NCBI GenBank assembly: GCA_035999765.1
Contig: CP108521.1
Coordinates: 682,001-746,000, forward strand
Direction of reading: 5' to 3'
DNA length: 64,000 nucleotides
Source: Streptomyces sp. NBC_01231
GTDB taxonomy: Bacteria > Actinomycetota > Actinomycetes > Streptomycetales > Streptomycetaceae
In this document: positions 37,464-45,989 of the stretch, one piece after another
Position numbering within the stretch: position 1 is the stretch's first letter
Layout: the number at the start of each line of letters is the position of its first letter
The notes under the pieces: model-generated
Told to the model about the DNA's origin: nothing
The model's database searches: none
What the model saw: the letters and a program-made list of their open reading frames with translations, nothing else
Made by a program: the position numbers and the translations under genes

Positions 37464-37801
37464 GCGGCGGCCGGGCGGCATCGCGAGGTCACGAGCCTGG
37501 CCCCCCGGCATCGACGAACGGCGCTGGGTGCGGCCGGTGGGCTGGGCGGCAGTCCGTCCCCGCGGGCGACGGCGTTTGCCTGCGGGCCCGGCCGGCCGGC
37601 CGCGATGGCATCGCAGAAGTCGCGCTCATGCGCACCTCGCAGGTCGCCATGTGCCTCTACGCCTTCCACCGTCCTCGGCCTGAGGACGGGACCAGCCCGG
37701 TCGCGAGCTCTCCCGAGGCTTCAACAGGACGGCCAAGAGCCATACTTGCCCATGGGGGTGCCATCCAGTGGTGGCTTGAGATGAGAGAGGCAGCAATTTT
37801 C
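37464..37801. other. Intergenic region, no gene recognised
   Basis: About 340 bases between the oxidoreductase and the TerD gene, GC-rich, with no conserved frame. Part of it is open in frame with TerD, but it lacks TerD-family features and the likely ribosome site lies at about 37784. Confidence 0.35.
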
Positions 37802-38329
37802 GTGAGCAGCGACAACCACGGAGTCAGGAAGGCCGAGGTCCGGCTCAAATGGGACCCGAGCCCCTGGGATCGGCCACCTCATCATCTCGACATCATCGCC
37901 GCAACCTATTCGGCGGACGACCCCTGCGGGCAGCCGGTGTACATCGTCCACTTCGACAGCCGCTCACCGGACGGCACCATCAACATGAGTCGGCACAGCC
38001 AGACCGGTCAGGGCTTCGGCTACGTCGAAGCGATGACCCTGGAATTCGATCGACTCGCTTCCTCCTTCGCACGGGTGGTGGTGGGTGTGGCGATCCATCA
38101 GAACAGCGGCTTCAAAACGTTCGGTGACATTTCTGACGCCGGAGTTCTTGTTGTCGAGGGGTACCGGGAGCTACTGAAGGACAACTTCGCACAGCTCTCC
38201 GGACGCACCGCCGCGACGGTCGCGGAGTTCACCAGGAACGCCTCCGGAACGTGGGAGTTCCACGAGATGCTCCGAGGGTTCGACAGCGATCCCGTGATCT
38301 TCACCGCCGAGATGGGCAGCACCCCGTAA
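37802..38329 (+). CDS. TerD-family stress protein
   Basis: 175 residues from GTG 37802 (AGAGAGG ten bases upstream); ATG 37781 is an alternative. The TerD beta-sandwich is visible: KAEVRLKWDP at the start, PVYIVHFDSRSPDGTIN, VVGVAIHQNSGFKTFG, and the ending FHEMLRGFDSD. In the family the Asp residues bind calcium, and members accompany tellurite and membrane-stress resistance. It is a lone copy here; no terA/B/C genes are nearby. Confidence 0.75.
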   Translation: MSSDNHGVRKAEVRLKWDPSPWDRPPHHLDIIAATYSADDPCGQPVYIVHFDSRSPDGTINMSRHSQTGQGFGYVEAMTLEFDRLASSFARVVVGVAIHQNSGFKTFGDISDAGVLVVEGYRELLKDNFAQLSGRTAATVAEFTRNASGTWEFHEMLRGFDSDPVIFTAEMGSTP

Positions 38330-38349
38330 CCCTGAGTAAGCAACAACGC

Positions 38350-38532
38350 AGCCGGGTGCACCGTACGACCGTCACCCAGCTCCTCCCCTTGATCGACGCC
38401 ATGGGGCCGTCACCGGGCGAGCGGGACCGCCCCGGTGCAAGCCCCGCACGCTGTCCGCCGACCTGTGGCTACGACCACGACGTCCACCGCCACCGCCCAT
38501 GCAAGCGCGCCATCACGCCGCAGATCACCCGG
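38350..38532 (+). mobile_element. Internal remnant of an IS5-family transposase
   Basis: The frame reads TVTQLLPLIDAMGPSPGERD, then TCGYDHDVHRHR and KRAITPQIT. In intact IS5-type DDE transposases of actinomycetes this is the block from the second catalytic Asp (normally ADRGYDHD) onwards; here ADR has become PTC. Both ends of the element are absent and no terminal repeats were seen, so it is a relic. Confidence 0.7.
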
Positions 38533-38617
38533 AGCAGCTTCCTGAAAGCAGCCCTGAAGCCGAGGGCAGGCGATGTGTCCAGGTGCCGAGGGCGCCGACG
38601 GACGGTAGAACGTAAGA

Positions 38618-39901
38618 GTGAGGGACGACAACAGCCCTGATGGAGATGCACGGCCGCACGGTGTGGCGAGGCCGGGGATCGACTACCAGGCGCTGTTCGC
38701 GGTCACCCCCAGCCCCTATATGGTGCTGGGCCCGGATCTGGTGCTCGCCGACGTCAATGAGGCGGCCTGCCGGGTGACCGGCCGTACTCGGGAGGATCTG
38801 CTCGGGCGGTACCTCTTCGATGCCTTCCCTGACAATCCGGCGGATCCGGGCGCTGACGGGGTGCGGAATCTGCATGCCTCCCTGCACCGGGTCCTGCGCT
38901 CGAAGGAGCAGGACACGATGGCGCCGATGAAGTACGACATTCCCGTGGCCGACCGGCCCGGCCTGTTCGAGGAGCGGTGGTGGTCCGCGATCAACACCCC
39001 GGTGCTCGGGCCGGATGGGCAGGTGGAGTGGATCATCCACCGGGGGGAGGACGTGACCTCGTTCATCCTCTCCCGCCCACGCCCGCGAGAAGGAGGGGTG
39101 CTCAGCGACGTGGAGGCCATGGAGGTCGAGCTGTTCGGGCGGGCGCGCGAGCTCAAGCGGCTGAGCGAGGAACTGCGCCAGGCCCACGCCCGGGAACGCC
39201 AGGTCGCCGTCACCTTGCAGGAGGCCATGCTCCACTCGCCCCACCTGGCCCGGCACCGGGACACCGCGGTCCGCTACCTGCCCGCCGCCGGGTCACTGAA
39301 CGTGTGCGGCGACTGGTACGAGGTGGTCGACCTGCCCGAGAACAGATTCGCCGTCGCGGTCGGTGACGTCGTGGGCCACGGGCTGGAGGCCGCCGCCGTC
39401 ATGGGCATGCTCCGCAGCGCGCTGTCCGCCTCCGTACGGGCCGTCGAACGGCCCGCGAGGGCCCTGGACGTCCTGGGCCTGTATGCACGCTACGTGGAGG
39501 GTGCGCTGGCCACCACCGTCGTCCAAGCCGTCGTCGACACCCACGCTCGCCGCATCACGTACAGCAGCGCCGGCCACCCACCCCCCGTCCTGCTCCACCC
39601 AGACGGCACCTACGCACTTCTCGACCAGGCCACCGACCCTCCGCTGGGGGCCCGCCCCAACCCCGTCCCCCGCCCCCAGGCCGACCTGCCCTACACCCCT
39701 GGCGACACGTTCGTGCTCTACACCGACGGTCTCATCGAACGCCGCGGGGAGGACATCGATGTCGGCCTGCGACGCCTCACCGACGCGCTCGCCCCTCGTG
39801 CTCGTCACGCCCCCGAACATCTCGCCGACGACTTGCTCGCGCACCTCGGCGTCAGCAGCGGCGCCCGCGACGACATCGCCCTGATCGTCATCCGCCTATG
39901 A
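38618..39901 (+). CDS. PAS domain plus SpoIIE/RsbU-type PP2C phosphatase
   Basis: 427 residues. A PAS domain near residues 20-150 contains SPYMVLGPDLVLADVNEAA and RTREDLLGRYLF. A short coiled coil (KRLSEELRQAHARERQ) links it to the PP2C catalytic domain. Metal-binding acidic residues are in CGDWYEVV, VGDVVGHGLEAAA, LYTDGLIE and ARDDIALIV. Such enzymes dephosphorylate anti-anti-sigma factors and thereby switch sigma-B-like stress regulons. No kinase or anti-anti-sigma gene is adjacent. Confidence 0.9.
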   Translation: MRDDNSPDGDARPHGVARPGIDYQALFAVTPSPYMVLGPDLVLADVNEAACRVTGRTREDLLGRYLFDAFPDNPADPGADGVRNLHASLHRVLRSKEQDTMAPMKYDIPVADRPGLFEERWWSAINTPVLGPDGQVEWIIHRGEDVTSFILSRPRPREGGVLSDVEAMEVELFGRARELKRLSEELRQAHARERQVAVTLQEAMLHSPHLARHRDTAVRYLPAAGSLNVCGDWYEVVDLPENRFAVAVGDVVGHGLEAAAVMGMLRSALSASVRAVERPARALDVLGLYARYVEGALATTVVQAVVDTHARRITYSSAGHPPPVLLHPDGTYALLDQATDPPLGARPNPVPRPQADLPYTPGDTFVLYTDGLIERRGEDIDVGLRRLTDALAPRARHAPEHLADDLLAHLGVSSGARDDIALIVIRL

Positions 39902-40130
39902 CCCGCACGCCGCCGGCTGAGTGCCACGGGCGGCGAACCCCGTCAACGGAAACGCTCAGTCACACCAGCGATTTTGACTGCGGTGAACAGAACCGCCCTG
40001 CATCTGTGTTTGTCCTGGCGATGAGTTTCGGAAGCGGGCCGGGTCTATGGGTGCGACGGTCGCCGAAGCCCCACCAGAGAAGACCGCCAGTCGGTACCCA
40101 CACGGATCAGCCGCACTCGAGGAGAACGAC

Positions 40131-40706
40131 ATGGCCGCCACCTACACTTTCGACGTCTTTTCCAGCCTCGACGGCTACGGCGCCGCCAGCGCCAACTGGA
40201 GCGGCTACTGGGGTAAGCAAGGCCCCGAGTTGCTCGACCACCGCCTTGCCTTGTACGGCACGGAGCAACGGATGGTCTTCGGAGCCAACACGTATCGGGC
40301 ATTCGCCCGGATGCTGGCCTCGAGCTCCGAGGAGTCCGACGTACGTGACCCATGGGTGACTCGGATGAGGAACCTGCCGACAACGGTGGTGTCGACGACA
40401 CTGGAAGGCCCCCTCGACTGGCCGAACGCGACCCTCGTGAGCGGTGACGCCGTCGACGTCGTCGCCCGGCTCAAGGAGGAGTCCGAGGTGCCGTTGCGCT
40501 CGCACGGCAGCCTGTCGTTGAACCGGGCGCTGATGGCCGCCGGCCTGGTCGACCGCTTGCAGGTGACGCTCTTCCCTGCCATCACCGGTCAGACCGGGCT
40601 GGACTCGATCTTCCAGGGTGCGGCCGACTTCGACCTGGAGCTGATCGAGAACAGGACCCTCGACGGTCACATCCAAGAGCTCATCTACCGACCCACCCTC
40701 CATTGA
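40131..40706 (+). CDS. Dihydrofolate reductase/RibD C-terminal family protein
   Basis: 191 residues from the ATG preceded by GAGGAG. RibD C-terminal fold: FDVFSSLDGYG at the start, MVFGANTYRAFARML, LRSHGSLSLNRALMAAGLVD, and LQVTLFPAITGQTG. These proteins are NADPH-binding reductases of mostly unknown substrate. A second member of the family lies at 61.2-61.8 kb on the other strand. Confidence 0.85.
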   Translation: MAATYTFDVFSSLDGYGAASANWSGYWGKQGPELLDHRLALYGTEQRMVFGANTYRAFARMLASSSEESDVRDPWVTRMRNLPTTVVSTTLEGPLDWPNATLVSGDAVDVVARLKEESEVPLRSHGSLSLNRALMAAGLVDRLQVTLFPAITGQTGLDSIFQGAADFDLELIENRTLDGHIQELIYRPTLH

Positions 40707-40811
40707 CCTGTACGGACCATCGACCTGTACGGATTCGCCGACGGCGCCAGAGGCGGCGCCGTTCCATCGCCCTGCGCCGTCCTTCCAGACTCAGTGGCGC
40801 ATCAGCGTGGG

Positions 40812-41267
40812 TCATGTGTCCAGCGCGTAGGAGCGGTCGATCAGGTCCGTCATCGCCTGCTGGAAGTCGCGGCGCTGCTGCTCACTCCAGCCTTCTGCCA
40901 GCCGGTCGAAGACCTGCTCCTGCCAGTCATGAGCTTGTTCCAGCATGGTGTGGCCGAATGAGGTGACCGTCGCCTGGCGTCGGCGACCGTCTGTCTCCGA
41001 TGCCTGCATGGTCAGGTATCCGAGCTCTGTCGCGCTCTTGACCAGGCGTGATGCTCCGCTCTGGTCGATGCCGATCTCGTGGGCGACGGCATTGACCGTT
41101 GCCACGACCCCTCGCTGGGTCAGGGTGTGGACAGCCTCGGTGACGAGCACGAGACGCCCTTGCTCGGCAGCGCGGCCCGCCGCGGCCGTGTGGTCGCCGA
41201 CCGATGACCTACGCGACCAGTGCCGGACGAACGCGAACAAGACCTGTCCCGGCCCTGTGCTGCTCAT
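40812..41267 (-). CDS. MarR-family regulator
   Basis: 151 residues whose ATG overlaps the stop of the upstream SnoaL-like gene (ATGA), so the two are coupled. Winged helix: VAHEIGIDQSGASRLVKSA, then wing DGRRRQATVTSFG. MarR proteins sense small phenolics or oxidants. It likely autoregulates this two-gene operon. Confidence 0.88.
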   Translation of the reverse strand: MSSTGPGQVLFAFVRHWSRRSSVGDHTAAAGRAAEQGRLVLVTEAVHTLTQRGVVATVNAVAHEIGIDQSGASRLVKSATELGYLTMQASETDGRRRQATVTSFGHTMLEQAHDWQEQVFDRLAEGWSEQQRRDFQQAMTDLIDRSYALDT

Positions 41268-41644
41268 TCGGTGGCCGCCAGCTCGCGGCAGATGGAGGCA
41301 AGCTCCAGCGCTGACTTCACATCAGGCAGCCGGAGAGAGGCAGTCACCTTCTGGCCGACCACCCGGAACACCGTCGCTACGTGAGCCGGGGCCTTGCCTC
41401 CAGGCCAGGTCGCGTCCTGCTCCACGACCATGAGCCGCTCACTGACCGGATGCCACGACCGCGGAATGAGCTTGATGCCCGAACGATCCACCCACTCCGC
41501 GAACTGCTCGGGCGTGATCGGGCCGGCGCCCTTCGGACCCAGAACGACGACCGGATCACCGACCGCCCTCGCCGACCGCTCCGGGTCACCGTCGTTCACG
41601 CTCGCGTGCCACTCGTTGATGGCTGCTTCCAGTTCTGACTCCAT
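41264..41644 (-). CDS. SnoaL/NTF2-like protein
   Basis: 126 residues from ATG 41644; ATG 41668 is an alternative. The start is uncertain because no strong ribosome site is visible. The sequence follows the NTF2-like cone: AINEWHASVNDGDPERSARA, VVVLGPKGAGPITPEQFAEW, ending ELASICRELAATE. Members are small enzymes or binding proteins. It is translationally coupled to the MarR gene, so it probably acts on or binds the regulator's ligand, by inference. Confidence 0.7.
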   Translation of the reverse strand: MESELEAAINEWHASVNDGDPERSARAVGDPVVVLGPKGAGPITPEQFAEWVDRSGIKLIPRSWHPVSERLMVVEQDATWPGGKAPAHVATVFRVVGQKVTASLRLPDVKSALELASICRELAATE

Positions 41645-41721
41645 GCCGGAAGCGCATGCGAAGCGCATACATATCTGGAAGTGGGGACGGTCAACAGCCC
41701 GGATTTCTTCTGCCACGCAGC

Positions 41722-42582
41722 TCACGCCGCGCTGGACTGGCGCGGTGGGGTCATGGCCCAGCGGATGGTCCGGGTCAGGGCCTGTCCGGTCGGGCATACG
41801 GCGAGGTCCTCGACGACCGGCACCCGGGGTAGCCACAGCATCGCACGGGCCCAGGGCGGGAGGAGCACGACGGCGTTCGCAGCCAACCCGCCGTAGAAAG
41901 GCCGTACCGCAAGGGGCAGGGGAGGCCGGAACAGCAGGAAGCGGGCGGCGGCCCGGGCCTCGGACGTGGCCCCGAGTTCGTGCCGGTAGGCGATCAGGCG
42001 CTCGGACAGCTCGCGGCAGTCGCGTGGTGGGTCGCTCGCCCCCAGCGCCTCGGCGACGCGCGCGGTGTCGGCGACGTAGGCGTCGTAGGCGTCGGCGTCC
42101 AGCGGGCGGGCCCCGAAGCGTTCATGGGCGCGCAGGAAACTGTCCGTCTCGGCGGCGTGCACCCAGCCGAGCAGGTGCGGATCGGCCGCGTGGTACGGCA
42201 CGCCCTCGGCCGTCGTCCCGCGAATCCGCTCATGGATGCCGCGGACGTGGTCGACCGCCCGCTGAGCGTCCGCGGCGGTGCCGTAGGTCGTCACGGCCAG
42301 GAAGGTGCTAGTGCGTTGCAGTCGGCCCCACGGGTCGCCGCGGTAACCGGAGTGCCCGGCCACCGCCGCCATGGCGAGCGGATGCAGGGACTGCAACAGC
42401 AGTGCGCTCAGCCCACCGATGAACATCGAGGCGTCACCATGGACGGCGCGGATCGGGCGGTCCGGTCCAAACCAGCGTGGCCCGGGGGTGTCGTGGATGC
42501 GGGTACGCGTCGCCGGTCCGTCAGGGCCCGCGACACGGCGGAACAGGGCCTGGCCCAGTTGTTCACGGACTTCGGTCAACAC
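41722..42582 (-). CDS. DUF2236 / MpaB-type oxygenase
   Basis: 286 residues from the GTG preceded by GGGGAGG. Conserved blocks of the latex-clearing-protein/MpaB group are visible: LLLQSLHPLAMAAVAGHSGY with a haem-binding type His, then the conserved HAAETDSFLRAHERFG and ELSERLIAY. Family members are haem-b oxygenases, with rubber oxygenase Lcp and fungal MpaB as characterised relatives. The substrate here is unknown. Confidence 0.85.
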   Translation of the reverse strand: MLTEVREQLGQALFRRVAGPDGPATRTRIHDTPGPRWFGPDRPIRAVHGDASMFIGGLSALLLQSLHPLAMAAVAGHSGYRGDPWGRLQRTSTFLAVTTYGTAADAQRAVDHVRGIHERIRGTTAEGVPYHAADPHLLGWVHAAETDSFLRAHERFGARPLDADAYDAYVADTARVAEALGASDPPRDCRELSERLIAYRHELGATSEARAAARFLLFRPPLPLAVRPFYGGLAANAVVLLPPWARAMLWLPRVPVVEDLAVCPTGQALTRTIRWAMTPPRQSSAA

Positions 42583-42800
42583 GGTCGGCCTCCCCTCTCC
42601 TGCTGCCCAGTGTCCGCGATACCGGACCGAACCCGGGCACGGCGGCGGGGTTCACCGTCCGGCGGCACCGACACGACCCACGATAGATGCGCATTACACA
42701 CATCGAGGCTCGGGCGAAGCGACGAGGGTAGGCGAGCCCCGGCGCTGGCGCTGCGTACATCTCCCCGCGGTGCGACGCGCCGGGCGCGCCGTCGAACGCT

Positions 42801-43847
42801 CTATGGACCCTGGCGGGGCTGTCCCGCTGCGAGCGATGTGTCGGCCATGACTGCGTCGGGGTGGTCGGCGAGGTAGTCCCGTACCACCGACGCGAAGCTG
42901 GGGTCGGGCTCCAGCCCGAGCGCGGCGGCGCGCGCGTTGTCGAAGACGGAGGGCCACGAACCCACGAGGGCCTCGAGGGCAGGGTCGGGCGTGATCGTCA
43001 CCAGGTCGGCGACGGCGCCGCCGGCCACCTGCCGCAGCGTGGCCAGCATCTCGCCGACCGAGACGGTGAGTGCCGGCACGTTGACTGGCAGTCCACCCTC
43101 GAGCCGGCCCCTGCCCGCCCCACGCTCTGCTTCCGCGATGCGGAGGATTGCCTCGACGGTACGTCGCGGCGAGGCCAGGGCCACCCGCAGGTCGGGGCGT
43201 ACGGGGCAGACGGCCGGAAGGCCCGCGAGGGGCTCGCGGATGATGCCGGACAGGAAGCCGGAGGCGGCCGCGTTCGGCAGGCCGGGCCGCACCGACACCG
43301 TCATCAGGCGGGCGACGCGTCCGTCGATGAAACCGCGCCGGGTGTAGTCGGCGACCAGTTGCTCGCAGACGACTTTCTGGATCCCGTAGCTGGATCGTGG
43401 CGTGGGCAGGGTCGACTCGCTGACGACAGGCGGGAGCGGGAGCGCCGGGTCGGCCCCGTAGACCGCCACGCTGCTGGAGAACACCAGGCGCGGCGTCGGC
43501 CCGCCGGCTGCCGACTGCGCACGGGCGGCTTCGAGGAGCGCGCGGGTGGTGTCCAGGTTGGCGCTCATGCCGAGGTCGAAGTCGGCCTCGCACTCGGCCG
43601 ATACGGCGGCCGCGAGATGGATCAGCACATCCACCGGCTCTGCGAACGCCTCATCGAGATGGTCGATCAGGTCGCCCTGGACGATCTCCACGAGCGGGTC
43701 GGACGCCGACTGCGACTCGGACGGCACGATCCGGTCGGCGAGCACCAGGCGCCCGATCGGTGCCCCTCCGAATGTCCGCGTCCTGAGCAGTGCGCTGGTG
43801 ACCTGTCGTCCCAGAAAGCCGAAGCCACCCGTGATGACGATCCTCAT
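42801..43847 (-). CDS. denD: D-erythronate dehydrogenase-like extended SDR
   Basis: 348 residues from the ATG. NAD-binding motif GGFGFLG at residues 7-13, an FSSSVAVYG strand with the catalytic Ser, and the YGIQK Tyr-Lys pair (about residue 160). The LMTVSVRPGLPNAAASGFLS block is typical of DenD enzymes, which oxidise D-erythronate in four-carbon sugar-acid catabolism. No partner kinase or isomerase gene is adjacent, so the substrate assignment is by family only. Confidence 0.75.
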   Translation of the reverse strand: MRIVITGGFGFLGRQVTSALLRTRTFGGAPIGRLVLADRIVPSESQSASDPLVEIVQGDLIDHLDEAFAEPVDVLIHLAAAVSAECEADFDLGMSANLDTTRALLEAARAQSAAGGPTPRLVFSSSVAVYGADPALPLPPVVSESTLPTPRSSYGIQKVVCEQLVADYTRRGFIDGRVARLMTVSVRPGLPNAAASGFLSGIIREPLAGLPAVCPVRPDLRVALASPRRTVEAILRIAEAERGAGRGRLEGGLPVNVPALTVSVGEMLATLRQVAGGAVADLVTITPDPALEALVGSWPSVFDNARAAALGLEPDPSFASVVRDYLADHPDAVMADTSLAAGQPRQGP

Positions 43848-44088
43848 GCGGAGCCTCCTCGGTAGTCGTGCGGCCGGCCGGCCGCACGGTTCACTCCCTC
43901 AACGATGCCCTTGAGGTGAGGGGTGAGGCCGGCAGATCCTCCAGCGTCACCTGCGGGAGATCCAACGCGGCGGCACAGGGTCCTGTTTACGCAGGTGAGA
44001 GCAGCGACGGCGCCGAGCACACCGGTGCGGCGGCCCGCGGGGAGTTCTCCGCGGGCCGCCGCACGTACCTCAATCAGCCGCCCTGGCC

Positions 44089-44652
44089 CTACGGCGCGAT
44101 GAACGGCATGTCCAGGTGGATCTTGATGACATCACCGAGCAGGCCGGGGGCGAAGTTCAGCCCGAAGTCGCCGCGCCGGATCTCGCCCGTCGCCTCGAAC
44201 CCTGCGTGCTTCTTCTGGTCCAGCGGAGCATCCACCACCCCGCCGAACTCGACGGCGAGCGTGACCGGTCGGGTCACGTCCCCAATGCTCAGATCCCCCT
44301 CCATCGTCCAGTCGTCGCCCTCCCCGGAGATCCGCGTCGAGCGGAACGTCATCGTCGGCCGCTTCTCCACGTCGAGCAGCTCGGCCGAGCGGGTGTGCGC
44401 GTCCCGGTCGGCGTTCCCGGTGTCGATGGAGGCCAGAGCGATCTCCGCGGTCACCCGCACGTCGTCGAGGGCCTCACCGACGTACAGTCCGGCCGTGAAC
44501 TCCGTGAACCGGCCGCGCACCTTGCTGATCCCGAGGTGGCGGACGGTGAAGTTGACCGCCGCGTGGTGGGGGTCGAGTTCCCACTCGCCGGGGGTGAGGG
44601 GCAGCGCGGAGACGGACGTGGCAGCGGTGTTCGAAGAGGTGTCATTACTCAT
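44089..44652 (-). CDS. YceI-family protein
   Basis: 187 residues from the ATG preceded by GGAG; longer upstream frames lack family features. The YceI lipocalin-like barrel includes WELDPHHAAVNFTVRHLGIS, VRGRFTEFTAGL, and the hallmark DWTMEGDLSIGDVTRPVTL. Members bind polyisoprenoids. There is no signal peptide, so it is cytoplasmic. It is divergent from an XRE regulator about 100 bp away. Confidence 0.9.
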   Translation of the reverse strand: MSNDTSSNTAATSVSALPLTPGEWELDPHHAAVNFTVRHLGISKVRGRFTEFTAGLYVGEALDDVRVTAEIALASIDTGNADRDAHTRSAELLDVEKRPTMTFRSTRISGEGDDWTMEGDLSIGDVTRPVTLAVEFGGVVDAPLDQKKHAGFEATGEIRRGDFGLNFAPGLLGDVIKIHLDMPFIAP

Positions 44653-44752
44653 GGCTCCATCCTGCGCGCCCTGCGCCAGCGGAGGGAGGCCGGGCGAAGG
44701 GTAGTAGTGGCAGGGCCACCCTCCGCACCGGGACACGTTGTACGTTCGAGAG

Positions 44753-45610
44753 GTGAACGACAACGAGTTGGGCACTTTTCTGCGCACCCGCCGCGAAGCC
44801 GTCGCCCCGGCCGAGGTGGGCCTACCCGCGGGCTTTCGCCGTCGCACGCCAGGGCTGCGCCGCGCCGAGCTCGCCACGCTCGCCGGCATCAGCGTCGAGT
44901 ACCTCACCCGGCTCGAGCAGGGGCGTGACCGCAACCCCTCACCCAAGGTCCTCGGCGCCCTCGGCGACATCCTCCAGCTGTCGACGGCGGACCGTCTGCT
45001 GTTGCACCGGTTGGCCAAGACACACAGCGGCGGTAAGGAGCTGTGCCAGTCGGTCACCGCACCGCCGGTGCGTACGGTGCGCGCCACCTTTCGGGCGCTC
45101 CTCGACCGTCTGGAGCCCGCCCCGGCCGTCCTGCTCAACTGGATGGGAGACATCGTGGCCTGCACACAGGGCTACGAGCGGTACGCCCGCCCGCTCGGCC
45201 TGCTGGACGGCGACGCGCCCAACATGGTGCGGTACGTGTTCACCGACGACCGGGCCCGCACCGTGTTCCCCGGGTGGGACCAGCTGGCCGACGAGCAGGT
45301 CGCCCATCTGCGCAACGAGGCCACGCTGCACGACCCTCATGTCGCCGCCCTGGCCAACGAGTTGACGGCGGCGGTGGGGGCACCGTTCACCGACCGGCTC
45401 GCCGCTGTTCCGGCCCTGCCCTCCCGGTTCGGGCTCGAGCTGGTCGAGCATCCCGTGGCGGGCCGCCTGCGTCTGTCGTTCGAGACGCTCGTGCTTCCGG
45501 ACGAGGGTCAGCGCCTGGTGGTGCACATGCCTGCCGACGAGGCCACGGCCACCGCGCTCGACCGTCTCAATGGCCGCCGGCCGGGGGCACTGCGAGCGGT
45601 GAGCGGCTGA
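44753..45610 (+). CDS. XRE-type regulator with MmyB-like ligand domain
   Basis: 285 residues from the GTG. The helix-turn-helix near residues 35-60 contains RRAELATLAGISVEYLTRLEQ, followed by a ~180-residue MmyB-like (PAS-related) domain: AVLLNWMGDIVACTQGYERY, then a C-terminal region ending LDRLNGRRPGALRAVSG. This architecture is abundant in Streptomyces and usually sits divergent from its target, here the YceI gene. The ligand is thought to be fatty-acid-like. Confidence 0.88.
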   Translation: MNDNELGTFLRTRREAVAPAEVGLPAGFRRRTPGLRRAELATLAGISVEYLTRLEQGRDRNPSPKVLGALGDILQLSTADRLLLHRLAKTHSGGKELCQSVTAPPVRTVRATFRALLDRLEPAPAVLLNWMGDIVACTQGYERYARPLGLLDGDAPNMVRYVFTDDRARTVFPGWDQLADEQVAHLRNEATLHDPHVAALANELTAAVGAPFTDRLAAVPALPSRFGLELVEHPVAGRLRLSFETLVLPDEGQRLVVHMPADEATATALDRLNGRRPGALRAVSG

Positions 45611-45902
45611 CCTTCGCGGAGGCGACACCGTGCTCTCACCCCTGCCGGGTGGCCCGCGCCCTGGTGAATCAGCATGACCTGCACCCCAGAACGGGTTCAT
45701 CCGGCTGGGGCTCGAGTTCGGCGAACAGGGCGCTGACGCGCCGTGCTCGATGGAACGGCGCGCCGCAGGACGTCATGCAGACCGCAACCGCCGCGCGGCA
45801 CCCGCCAGGTGCACTGCGAGCGGGTCAGTAGCGGCCGCCGCGGCGGTGGCTCCAGGACTGACTCGTCGCCGGCGAAGTGGCCGCGGTCGTTGCGCAGGGC
45901 GG

Positions 45903-45959
45903 CGGTGTCACGGCGTCAGGGCGTCACGGCCTCGCGACGTCACGGCGTCACGGCGTCAC
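45903..45959. repeat. Tandem short repeat of GGCGTCAC type
   Basis: The octamer GGCGTCAC and close variants occur about seven times within 57 bases, including two exact consecutive copies at 45943-45959 and variant copies (GGTGTCAC, GACGTCAC). It lies 31 bp beyond the stop of the minus-strand surface protein. The rest of the 45611-45989 interval holds no recognisable gene. Confidence 0.8.
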
Positions 45960-45989
45960 AGTCGTTGGTCCACAAGATCGTCCGGCGTC

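Noticed and set aside
37628..37801. Longer N-terminus for the TerD protein
   Set aside because: The upstream frame lacks TerD features and the ribosome site favours the start at 37802.
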